From assembly GCA_031548835.1 (NCBI GenBank), contig JAVBQS010000124.1, positions 1-51,914 on the forward strand: DNA of 51,914 nt, in the 5' to 3' direction. The position numbers and the translations under genes are program-made. The stretch's first letter is position 1. Every line of letters begins with the position of its first letter. Shown here piece after piece: positions 1 through 6,973 of the stretch. A model generated the notes under the pieces. It had not been told where the DNA came from. It saw nothing but the letters and a program-made list of their open reading frames with translations, and made no database searches. Source of the DNA: WQTU01 sp031548835. GTDB lineage: Bacteria > Spirochaetota > Spirochaetia > CADAEX01.

Positions 1-233
1 AATCTCTTAAAACAATAGAAGATATGACACAGGAAGTAAGAAACGAATCAGGAGAAATACAGAAGGGAAGCGCTGTAATTCATCAGGAAATTGATAAACT
101 CCAGGCAACATCAAAACAGGTAAATGAAAGTGTGCAGGGAGTAAAACAGGCAAACCAGACAATAGCTGGAGTTCTGCAGGATGCGCAAAAGATAGCAGCC
201 GAGACTTCCAAATTTTCTGCCACTCTTAAATAA
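1..233 (+). CDS. Methyl-accepting chemotaxis protein, C-terminal fragment
   Basis: The reading frame is open from the window edge (first full codon at base 3) to a TAA at 231-233, so only the last ~77 residues are present. They are the descending arm of an MCP cytoplasmic coiled-coil hairpin: heptad-rich, with QVNESVQGVKQANQTIAGVL. The sequence is nearly identical, in DNA and protein, to the end of the complete MCP that follows, so these are tandem paralogues. This copy ends KFSATLK, whereas the downstream copy stops seven codons earlier. Role (family knowledge): inner-membrane chemoreceptor signalling to CheA/CheW. The sensor domain is outside the window. Confidence 0.9.
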   Translation, partial: SLKTIEDMTQEVRNESGEIQKGSAVIHQEIDKLQATSKQVNESVQGVKQANQTIAGVLQDAQKIAAETSKFSATLK

Positions 234-290
234 TAAAAAGATAATTTATACAGAATTTTATATTTTAGTATAATCTGATTTTTTATAAAC

Positions 291-315
291 AGTTCCGGCA
301 TTTTATGCCGGAGCT
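291..315 (+). terminator. Hairpin after the first MCP
   Basis: An 11-bp stem (291-301 with 305-315, one G-T pair) closes a TTT loop, 57 bases after the MCP stop codon. The G+C-rich core TCCGGC/GCCGGA stands out in AT-rich DNA. There is no clear T-run after it, so factor-independent termination is plausible but not certain. Confidence 0.5.
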
Positions 316-638
316 AATAATCTTAACCAATATATTTCAATTATTTCAAATAATTTTTCTCTTTAATGTTTTGACTTTTATTAAAACTATATTTTTTGGT
401 TTTTCTATATATGTGTATTTTGATGTCAACTTATTTATATATTGAGCAAAAAATAATATAAAAATATTTACCACTATTTTGCCATAACTCTGGTTTTGTC
501 TTTCTATTTTAATTATGATTTATTGTAGAGAAGAAAAACAGTAGACTGGAACAAAAATATTTTCTATTGGTATGGTTTAATAAAACTGTTTTTATTTTTA
601 TTGAAATATTTTTATATATAAATTTTCGGAGGTTTAAA

Positions 639-2396
639 ATGAAAAGCCTGAAATCCAGATTTTTCCTCTGTTTTATTGGATTGGGAATAATTGTATCATT
701 TGGCGTTGGAATAATCATGTATAGCCAATATACAAATTATATTAAACATACTATACAAGATACTCTTAAAAAAGTAGCTACAATGATTGATAAGCAATAT
801 CCTGCTGTAGGAGATAGAGATTATTTTGTTAAAGGTGTGAAAAATAATTCAGAAGAGTTATGGAATTTTATAAGAGGAATGAAACAAATTGGTGATATTT
901 TTGAAATAGATTATATTTCTATGATTGAAAAAGGGCCGGATGGATATGATTTTATTTTTGACACCAATTTTCTTAAAGATGGTAATTTTAATTCATTTCT
1001 TACTCCTCTCTTTACTTTTGATGAAGATATTCCAGAAGAGGTAACATCAGCCTATGAAACCAAAGAGGCACAGATTTCTAAAAAACCTTTTAAAGATGAG
1101 TGGGGAACTTATATATCTGCATACCTGCCTGTTATAAGAAATAATAATATTGTCGGCCTTTTGGTATTGGATTGTGAAGTTTCCTTTATGACAAATCTTT
1201 TAAAAAATGCATGGATAGCTCTCTCTATTTCTTTATTCCTTGCTATTGTTCTTGCTTCTTTACTTGCAATTCAGGTTTCCTCATTTCTTCTAAAACCTAT
1301 CAATGAAGTTTTGTATATAACAGGGGCATTGGCTGAAATGAATTTTGAAGTAGGAATAACAACTTTTAGAAAAGACGAAATTGGAAAATTGCAAAAAGCA
1401 TTGATGGTAATACGGGATAATTTTAAAAAAGCAATCAGCGATTTAAATGGGCATCTTGCAAATCTTACCAATCTTGGAAAAACACTTGATACAGCAATGT
1501 CTAAATCGTCCGAAGGCCTTGGAGTTATAACAGAAAATATGGATTCTGTTCAAAATCAGTCAAACCTGCAGCTGGAATCTGTAGAGCAGACATCAGGTTC
1601 TGTGGAAACAATAATACAAAATATTAATTCTCTTAATAAAGCAGTTCAGACCCAGGCAGAAAATATAAGCGAATCATCAGCATCAATAGAACAGATGGTA
1701 GCTAATATTCAGTCTATAAGATCTGTTGTAAATAATGTAAGCAAGATTACTAATAAGCTTATCCATTCATCAGAGCTTGGACAGAAAAAAATGGGACAGC
1801 TTGTAGGCAAATTAAAACAGGTATCCGAACAGTCTAAAACACTTCAGGAAGCAAACAGGACAATATCAAATATTACAAGCCAGACAAATATCCTTGCCAT
1901 GAATGCAGCAATTGAAGCAGCCCATGCAGGAGAAGCAGGCAAGGGATTTGCAGTAGTATCAGGAGAAATACGCAAGCTTGCAGAAATGTCAGATAAAGAA
2001 TCAGTATCTATCTCTGAAGAAATTAAAAAAATGGAAGAGATAATAAAAGAGATGATATCAGTCTCTGATGAGGCATCAAAAACAATTAATACAATGTTTA
2101 CCGAAGTAAATACAATGGGAGCTTCTTTTGATACAGTAAACAATGCAGTGGAAGAGCAGGCGCTGGGAGGAAAACAGATACTTGAATCTCTTAAAACAAT
2201 AGAAGATATGACACAGGAAGTCAGAAATGAATCCGGGGAAATACAGAAGGGAAGCGCTGTGATTTATCAGGAGATAGATAAGCTTAAATCTACTTCAAGG
2301 CAGGTAAATGAAAGTGTGCAGGGAGTAAAGCAGGCAAACCAGACAATAGCAGGAGTTCTGCAGGATGCGCAAAAGATAGCAACAGAAACATCCTAA
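639..2396 (+). CDS. Methyl-accepting chemotaxis protein (complete)
   Basis: A 585-residue chemoreceptor. The start at 639 has a GGAGG site at 628-632, so the in-frame ATG at 567 is unlikely. Order: a membrane segment near residues 10-32; a periplasmic sensor of ~150 residues, possibly Cache-like (not firmly recognised); a second membrane segment around 185-215; HAMP; then a long coiled-coil signalling domain whose tip contains NAAIEAAHAGEAGKGFAVV, the CheA/CheW-binding hairpin. The C-terminus lacks a CheR-docking pentapeptide. Relative to the upstream paralogue, a Lys codon has become TAA; the old frame continues to a second TAA at 2415-2417, so the protein is seven residues shorter. cheR and cheB lie at 10.9-12.8 kb. 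Confidence 0.95.
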   Translation: MKSLKSRFFLCFIGLGIIVSFGVGIIMYSQYTNYIKHTIQDTLKKVATMIDKQYPAVGDRDYFVKGVKNNSEELWNFIRGMKQIGDIFEIDYISMIEKGPDGYDFIFDTNFLKDGNFNSFLTPLFTFDEDIPEEVTSAYETKEAQISKKPFKDEWGTYISAYLPVIRNNNIVGLLVLDCEVSFMTNLLKNAWIALSISLFLAIVLASLLAIQVSSFLLKPINEVLYITGALAEMNFEVGITTFRKDEIGKLQKALMVIRDNFKKAISDLNGHLANLTNLGKTLDTAMSKSSEGLGVITENMDSVQNQSNLQLESVEQTSGSVETIIQNINSLNKAVQTQAENISESSASIEQMVANIQSIRSVVNNVSKITNKLIHSSELGQKKMGQLVGKLKQVSEQSKTLQEANRTISNITSQTNILAMNAAIEAAHAGEAGKGFAVVSGEIRKLAEMSDKESVSISEEIKKMEEIIKEMISVSDEASKTINTMFTEVNTMGASFDTVNNAVEEQALGGKQILESLKTIEDMTQEVRNESGEIQKGSAVIYQEIDKLKSTSRQVNESVQGVKQANQTIAGVLQDAQKIATETS

Positions 2397-2420
2397 TACA
2401 GGGCTGCTCTTAAATAATAG

Positions 2421-2453
2421 AAACTGTTTTTCAGCAAGCTGAAACTACAGTTT
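2421..2453 (+). terminator. Hairpin after the second MCP
   Basis: Nested inverted repeats: TTTCAGC (2429-2435) with GCTGAAA (2438-2444) around an AA loop, extended by AAACTG (2421-2426) with CAGTTT (2448-2453). It lies just past both the present and the presumed ancestral stop codon. The downstream T-run is weak. Confidence 0.45.
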
Positions 2454-2563
2454 GATTTAGGTTTGAAAAATATCTGATATTAAGAGTGTTTATTTTTTCA
2501 GCTTAAATAAGCTTATTAATAATTAAAAAATTATATATTGTTATTGTACTTTAAGGCAGGATA

Positions 2564-4105
2564 ATGAATAAAAAATTAAAAGAAAAAATAATGGAAGCTT
2601 TTTCATCAGTATTGCCTATAACTGTAATTGTGCTTCTGTTAAGTGTTTTTATTGTGCCAATACCTGTAGGAACAATTATGATGTTTCTCGCAGGCGCAGC
2701 TCTTTTAATTATAGGAATGGGTTTTTTTACTCTTGGAGCTGATATGGCTATGATGCCTATGGGAGAAGGTTTTGGAGTTCAATTTACAAAGACTGCAAAA
2801 CTCTGGCTTGTTATAGTTGTAAGTTTTATTATGGGTTTTATTACTACTATTGCAGAACCAGACCTTCAGGTATTGGCAAACCAGGTATCTGCAATTCCAA
2901 GAATGGTTTTAATCCTTACCATAGCAGCAGGTGTCGGTGTTCTTCTTGCAATAGCTATAGTACGTATATTATTTAAGATAAAGCTTTCATTACTGTTTCT
3001 TATTTTTTATATTATTATTTTTGCAGTAGCAGCATTTACTCCTTTAAATTTTATACCTTTAGCTTTTGATTCCGGCGGGGTAACAACCGGCCCGATGACT
3101 GTTCCATTTATTCTTGCAATGGGGTTTGGCCTTGCATCTGTGAGGAGCGACAAAAATTCCCGGGGAGATAGCTTCGGCCTTGTTGCTTTAAGCAGCGCCG
3201 GTCCAATTCTTGCTGTTCTTATTCTTGGTATTTTTTTTAAGCCAACTAATGGAAGCTATAAAACTGCAGTGCTTCCTTCTGTTGAAACAACAAGAGATGT
3301 TGTAAAAGAATTTGTAATACAGCTTCCTGTATATTTTAAAGAAATTTCTTTAGCTCTTGCTGCTATTGTTCTGTTTTTTCTTATATTTCAGTTAATAGTA
3401 AGGCGTTTTCAAAAAAGACAGCTTGGACAAATTGCTGTTGGTTTTGTATATACACTTATCGGGCTTGTATTATTTTTAACAGGCGTTAACGTTGGGTTTA
3501 TACCTGTGGGGCACATAATAGGTTTTGAAATTGCAGGATCAGCTTTTAAATGGCTTATGGTGCCGCTTGGAATGCTGATAGGATATTTTATTGTTGCGGC
3601 AGAACCTGCTGTTCATGTGCTAAATAAACAGGTTGAAGATGTAACTGGAGGCGCAATACCGCAAAAAGCAATGAACCGCGGCTTATCCGTAGGCATGGCA
3701 GCAGCGTTAGCTATATCTATGATAAGAATTCTTACAGGAATTCCTGTTATGTGGATACTTCTTCCCGGCTATGCTATAGCTCTTTTTTTAACTTTTTTTG
3801 TTCCAAATATATTTACAAGTATTGCCTTTGATTCCGGCGGTGTGTGCAGCGGCCCCCTAACCTCCACCTTCCTGCTTCCTCTTGCAATAGGGGCCTGCGA
3901 AGGAGTTAACGGAAATGTTTTGACAGATGCTTTTGGGATTGTTGCCATGGTTGCAATGACTCCTCTTATTACAATTCAGATTATGGGACTTTTATATGCA
4001 AGAAAAACCAAAAAAGCTGAAAAACAGATTTCTGAACCGGAACAGATAGATATTAAAGATGCAGACCAGATTATTGAATATGCGGAGGGTGCTTCTAATG
4101 GATAA
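2564..4105 (+). CDS. DUF1538 family membrane protein (putative transporter)
   Basis: A 513-residue polytopic inner-membrane protein with about a dozen hydrophobic segments. It is an internal duplication: AFDSGGVTTGP at residues 167-177 recurs as AFDSGGVCSGP at 421-431, and AEP-x5-NQV near 98-108 recurs as AEP-x5-KQV near 347-357. Such two-fold repeats are typical of transporters. The conserved DSGGV-x2-GP loops with nearby acidic residues suggest a substrate or ion site (inference). DUF1538 proteins have no established substrate that I know. The stop overlaps the next gene, a P-II-like regulator, by 8 bases, so the two are translationally coupled and probably work together. Confidence 0.85.
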   Translation: MNKKLKEKIMEAFSSVLPITVIVLLLSVFIVPIPVGTIMMFLAGAALLIIGMGFFTLGADMAMMPMGEGFGVQFTKTAKLWLVIVVSFIMGFITTIAEPDLQVLANQVSAIPRMVLILTIAAGVGVLLAIAIVRILFKIKLSLLFLIFYIIIFAVAAFTPLNFIPLAFDSGGVTTGPMTVPFILAMGFGLASVRSDKNSRGDSFGLVALSSAGPILAVLILGIFFKPTNGSYKTAVLPSVETTRDVVKEFVIQLPVYFKEISLALAAIVLFFLIFQLIVRRFQKRQLGQIAVGFVYTLIGLVLFLTGVNVGFIPVGHIIGFEIAGSAFKWLMVPLGMLIGYFIVAAEPAVHVLNKQVEDVTGGAIPQKAMNRGLSVGMAAALAISMIRILTGIPVMWILLPGYAIALFLTFFVPNIFTSIAFDSGGVCSGPLTSTFLLPLAIGACEGVNGNVLTDAFGIVAMVAMTPLITIQIMGLLYARKTKKAEKQISEPEQIDIKDADQIIEYAEGASNG

Positions 4106-4802
4106 AAGTATTAAAATGCCTGTATTAAAATTACTGGTTTTTATTGTTGACTGGAATAAATCAAAAATTCTTACAGAAATATTAAAAAAACAATATGTCC
4201 GGTTCCATTTTATATGTAAGGGAAAAGGAACTGCAACTTCGGAAATTCTTAATCTGCTTGGCATAGGAAGCTCAGAAAAAGCAGTAGTTCTTTGTCTTGA
4301 ACCTGATTTTAGAGTACCTGTGATTCTCAAAGAGGTTAGCAAAAAAATGGGGCTTCATAGTCCTGGAACAGGTATTGCATTTACAATAGCTTTGTCAGGA
4401 ATAAACAATCCTGTCTTACAAATTTTAACTCAGGAGCCAAATGACTCAATAATGGAAAAAATAGAAAAGGAATCAGATGAAATGAAAAATAATGCAAAAT
4501 ATGATTTGGTAATAACAGTTCTTAATCAGGGATATAGCGATGAATTAATGGCTAAAGCAAAAGAAGCAGGAGCTACAGGGGGAACTGTTATAAATGCAAG
4601 AAGAATTGCTAATGAAGGAGCAGTAAAATTTTTCGAAATATCTGTGCAGGAAGAAAAAGAGATAATTGCCATACTAACAATAAGAGATAAAAAAACAGCA
4701 ATAATGCAGGCTATAAGCCAATCTTTTGGGCTTGCTTCAAAAGCACAAGGTATTGTTTTTTCCCTTCCTGTTGATAATATAACAGGGCTTGATCTTTCAT
4801 GA
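4098..4802 (+). CDS. Tandem P-II-like regulatory protein
   Basis: A 234-residue soluble protein starting at ATG 4098, inside the end of the DUF1538 gene (8-base overlap), with a GGAGGG site at 4084-4089. It looks like two P-II-type ferredoxin-like halves. Residues ~8-105 include KLLVFIVDWNKSKILTEIL. Residues ~130-232 include GATGGTVINARR, in the position of a P-II loop, and GIVFSLPVD near the end, like the last beta strand of GlnB/GlnK (FVSPVED). P-II proteins form trimers that sense nucleotides or 2-oxoglutarate and block transporters such as AmtB. By analogy this one should gate the DUF1538 protein (inference). No tyrosine at a classical uridylylation position is evident. Confidence 0.8.
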   Translation: MDKSIKMPVLKLLVFIVDWNKSKILTEILKKQYVRFHFICKGKGTATSEILNLLGIGSSEKAVVLCLEPDFRVPVILKEVSKKMGLHSPGTGIAFTIALSGINNPVLQILTQEPNDSIMEKIEKESDEMKNNAKYDLVITVLNQGYSDELMAKAKEAGATGGTVINARRIANEGAVKFFEISVQEEKEIIAILTIRDKKTAIMQAISQSFGLASKAQGIVFSLPVDNITGLDLS

Positions 4803-4877
4803 TTTTTAAAAATAGATAATCTTTTAAATAATTAATGTATGAAAAATTAAATGCTATATTATAACCTCCTGCTTTTC

Positions 4878-4906
4878 TTGACAAATAGAGAAGATTCCTA
4901 TATATT
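4878..4906 (+). promoter_or_regulatory. Sigma-70 promoter for tRNA-Ser(TGA)
   Basis: TTGACA at 4878-4883, a 17-base spacer, and TATATT at 4901-4906. The predicted start near 4913 is about 13 bases upstream of the mature tRNA. Confidence 0.8.
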
Positions 4907-4925
4907 TCAAAAACCAATATATATT

Positions 4926-5010
4926 GGAGAGGTGTCCGAGTGGTTTAAGGAGGCGGTCTTGAAAACCGTTGACGTGCGAGCGTCCGTGGGTTCGAATCCC
5001 ACCTTCTCCG
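4926..5010 (+). tRNA. tRNA-Ser(TGA)
   Basis: 85 nt with acceptor stem GGAGAGG/CTTCTCC and discriminator G. The anticodon loop CTTGAAA (4958-4964) gives anticodon TGA at 4960-4962. It has a long class II variable arm and a T-arm GGTTCGAATCC. No CCA is encoded. It has its own promoter. Confidence 0.97.
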
Positions 5011-5081
5011 TATTTTTTATTAAATCCAATCATAATCTATAACCCGAATATTCCAGTTCTTAATTATATAATTCTGTAAAA

Positions 5082-5906
5082 TTAAATATATGACACGCTA
5101 TATGACTTTTTCTCAGGAACTTTTTTTGCTGTTCCAAGAACAGGGTAGCCTGTCATCTGTGCGCCGCAAATATATTCATCTTTTGTAATTCCAAGATAAT
5201 CCTGCAGCGGCTTATAATTTCTTGCTGCAGTAATAAAATATCCTGCCCAGCACATTCCAATGCCATGCCCATGGGCTGCCAGCTCGAGGTATGTAAGCGC
5301 TGCAACTCCATCCTCCATTTTCCATGCAGAATCCTCAGGCGAAGCTGCTATTATAAGCTGCGGCGCTCCCCTGAAAAAAACTTGTTTGCCTTCTTCATGC
5401 GCAGCTGCAAGGCGTTTCATAAATTCTGCTTCCTGCGGCATAGCTTTTTCATGTTTTTCAGCTTCTTTCTTAAAATATTCTGCAACCAGGCTGCCTGCCT
5501 TATTTAGCTTTTCCCTTTCTCCAATAACAATCCAGCGCAGAACTCTTCTGTTTCCTGCTGTAGGGGCTGTCTCTGCTATTTTAAGAAGAGAAGTAATTTC
5601 TTTTTTTGAAAGCTCTTCGTTTCGGAACATGCGTATACTGCGCCTGCTCAATATTAGCATATCTGCTTGCTCTGGAGATGGAATAAGAGTTTTATCAATT
5701 TTTATTAAATTTGGAACACTTTCCACACTGCATGCTCCGTGTGGACAAAAAGAGACACACTGTCCGCATTTAATACATCTTGAAGCGCTGTTTTTATCAA
5801 TATATGGAAATTGCTCATTATCAAGTTTTATAATTCCAGCAGGGCAAAGCTTTACGCAAATATTATCTTTTTTACAAAGATTTCTATCTAATATAAAAAA
5901 CGGCAT
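5082..5906 (-). CDS. Ferredoxin-domain nitroreductase family protein
   Basis: A 274-residue fusion. Residues 1-60 are a 2[4Fe-4S] ferredoxin module, with Cys 11, 17, 21 (CP) and Cys 44, 47, 50, 54 (CP). Residues ~80-270 are an FMN-dependent nitroreductase domain with SRRSIRMF near its start and APTAGNRRVLRW for flavin binding. Proteins of this layout move electrons from ferredoxin-type donors to FMN, and are common in anaerobes; the physiological substrate is unknown. The start is supported by AGGAG just upstream on the minus strand. It is a single gene between the tRNA-Ser(TGA) and the tRNA cluster, convergent with the former. Confidence 0.9.
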   Translation of the reverse strand: MPFFILDRNLCKKDNICVKLCPAGIIKLDNEQFPYIDKNSASRCIKCGQCVSFCPHGACSVESVPNLIKIDKTLIPSPEQADMLILSRRSIRMFRNEELSKKEITSLLKIAETAPTAGNRRVLRWIVIGEREKLNKAGSLVAEYFKKEAEKHEKAMPQEAEFMKRLAAAHEEGKQVFFRGAPQLIIAASPEDSAWKMEDGVAALTYLELAAHGHGIGMCWAGYFITAARNYKPLQDYLGITKDEYICGAQMTGYPVLGTAKKVPEKKSYSVSYI

Positions 5907-5956
5907 ACAATTCTCCTCTATATTTTAAAAAATAAGATTAAAATAAAACTGTAAAA

Positions 5957-5986
5957 GATATACTGTTTTTTTAACAATATTGTAAA
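5957..5986 (-). promoter_or_regulatory. Candidate promoter for the nitroreductase gene
   Basis: On the minus strand, TTTACA (5986-5981), an 18-base spacer and TATATC (5962-5957), about 50 bases upstream of the start codon. The AT-rich background makes chance matches likely. Confidence 0.35.
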
Positions 5987-6227
5987 TTATCTTTTGGTAT
6001 GATTTCGTTAGTATTTATTTTCTAAATATAATTTAATAAAAATCCTTTATAAATAAATGAAAAAGATAAAAAATTTTTTATATAATATTTTTAATTTTAT
6101 TTTCCCTACTGGAAAAGATTTATTATTTATTTATGAAATATCTTTTTAAGAGTTAAATAATTTTCCCAATGCAAATATATTTAATAATATTGTTTGTTTA
6201 TCAGAAATCTAATTCAAAACATCTTAC
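5987..6227. other. AT-rich intergenic stretch
   Basis: No reading frame, RNA or repeat was recognised here. It holds short T and A runs only, between the divergent nitroreductase gene and the tRNA cluster promoter. Confidence 0.6.
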
Positions 6228-6255
6228 TTGACAGATTGTCTGAAAAATATATACT
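6228..6255 (+). promoter_or_regulatory. Sigma-70 promoter for the tRNA cluster
   Basis: TTGACA at 6228-6233, a 16-base spacer and TATACT at 6250-6255. The predicted start near 6262 leaves a ~90-base AT-rich leader before tRNA-Ser(GCT). Confidence 0.7.
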
Positions 6256-6354
6256 ACTTAAAAGCGCAAGAAAGTTAATTTGTGTTACTTTTTGATACAT
6301 TTTAATTTTTTGAGTAATTTGTAGTTATTTTTCCAATAAATAATTCACAAATAT

Positions 6355-6443
6355 GGAGAGGTGCGAGAGTGGCCGAATCGGGCTCCCTGCTAAGGAGTTG
6401 TACCCTCAACGGGGTACCGAGGGTTCGAATCCCTCCCTCTCCG
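6355..6443 (+). tRNA. tRNA-Ser(GCT)
   Basis: 89 nt, acceptor GGAGAGG/CCTCTCC with discriminator G. Anticodon loop CTGCTAA gives GCT at 6389-6391. Long variable arm with a GTACCC/GGGTAC stem. No encoded CCA; followed by eight T residues (6444-6451), which may end some transcripts. Confidence 0.97.
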
Positions 6444-6472
6444 TTTTTTTTGCATAAATTAAAGCAATGCAG

Positions 6473-6546
6473 GTACCCATAGCTCAGCTGGATAGAGCAT
6501 TAGATTGCGGATCTAAAGGCCGGAGGTTCGAATCCTCTTGGGTACG
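6473..6546 (+). tRNA. tRNA-Arg(GCG)
   Basis: 74 nt, acceptor GTACCCA/TGGGTAC, discriminator G, D-arm AGCTCAGCTGGATAGAGC, T-arm GGAGGTTCGAATCCTCT. The anticodon stem TTAGA/TCTAA closes the loop TTGCGGA, so the anticodon is GCG at 6507-6509. The D-arm and T-arm match bacterial tRNA-Arg for CGN codons, but most bacteria carry ACG (edited to ICG) rather than GCG. A20 and C35, the known Arg identity bases, are present. Confidence 0.9.
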
Positions 6547-6553
6547 AATATCT

Positions 6554-6640
6554 GGAGAGGTGCGAGAGTGGTTGAATCGGGCGGACTCGAAATCCGTTGA
6601 GCTGGTTTCAGTTCCGAGGGTTCGAATCCCTCCCTCTCCG
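6554..6640 (+). tRNA. tRNA-Ser(CGA)
   Basis: 87 nt, acceptor GGAGAGG/CCTCTCC, discriminator G. The anticodon loop CTCGAAA within GCGGA/TCCGT gives CGA at 6588-6590. Class II variable arm; no encoded CCA. It lies 7 bases after tRNA-Arg. Confidence 0.96.
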
Positions 6641-6656
6641 ATCAGGAAAATTTGTT

Positions 6657-6744
6657 GGAGAGATGTCCGAGAGGCCGAAGGAGTACGCTTGGAAAGCGTA
6701 TGTACCCTAACCGGGTACCTAGGGTTCGAATCCCTATCTCTCCG
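6657..6744 (+). tRNA. tRNA-Ser(GGA)
   Basis: 88 nt, acceptor GGAGAGA/TCTCTCC, discriminator G. The anticodon loop TTGGAAA within TACGC/GCGTA gives GGA at 6691-6693. Variable arm GTACCC/GGGTAC. No encoded CCA. It ends 4 bases before the SRP RNA, so joint transcription and processing are likely. Confidence 0.97.
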
Positions 6745-6748
6745 TATT

Positions 6749-6860
6749 CCTTCAGTTTGTCAGGCGCTGCGCAACTGTCTGCCGCCCAACCCTGTCAGGA
6801 CCGGGAGGTAGCAGCAGTAAGCGGTTAGCAGTGTGATGCAGAAAGCTTACAAACTGAAGG
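6749..6860 (+). ncRNA. ffs: Signal recognition particle RNA (4.5S type)
   Basis: 112 nt. Perfect 12-bp terminal helix (6749-6760 with 6849-6860). The apical region carries GTCAGGACCGGGAGGTAGCA, the SRP helix 8 core: a GGGA tetraloop between the two conserved asymmetric internal loops that bind the Ffh M domain. The size matches the short bacterial SRP RNA without an Alu domain. It is followed by TTTTATTATT. Its position between a tRNA-Ser gene and dnaX matches the order in other bacteria (e.g. B. subtilis scr-dnaX). Confidence 0.93.
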
Positions 6861-6872
6861 TTTTATTATTCT

Positions 6873-6901
6873 TTGACAGATGAATTGCTGAGTACAGTAA
6901 T
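6873..6901 (+). promoter_or_regulatory. Candidate dnaX promoter
   Basis: TTGACA at 6873-6878, a 17-base spacer and AGTAAT at 6896-6901 (4 of 6). It lies 12 bases after the SRP RNA and ~65 bases before the dnaX start. Confidence 0.5.
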
Positions 6902-6973
6902 TTATTAATTATTATGCAATAATCATAGTCAGGGAGTAAGGCATTTAAAAATGTCCGGGATAATATAGTTAAT

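Noticed and set aside
6467..6811. A 114-codon open frame across the tRNA cluster
   Set aside because: It runs through tRNA-Arg, two tRNA-Ser and the SRP RNA; its peptide is just translated tRNA sequence.
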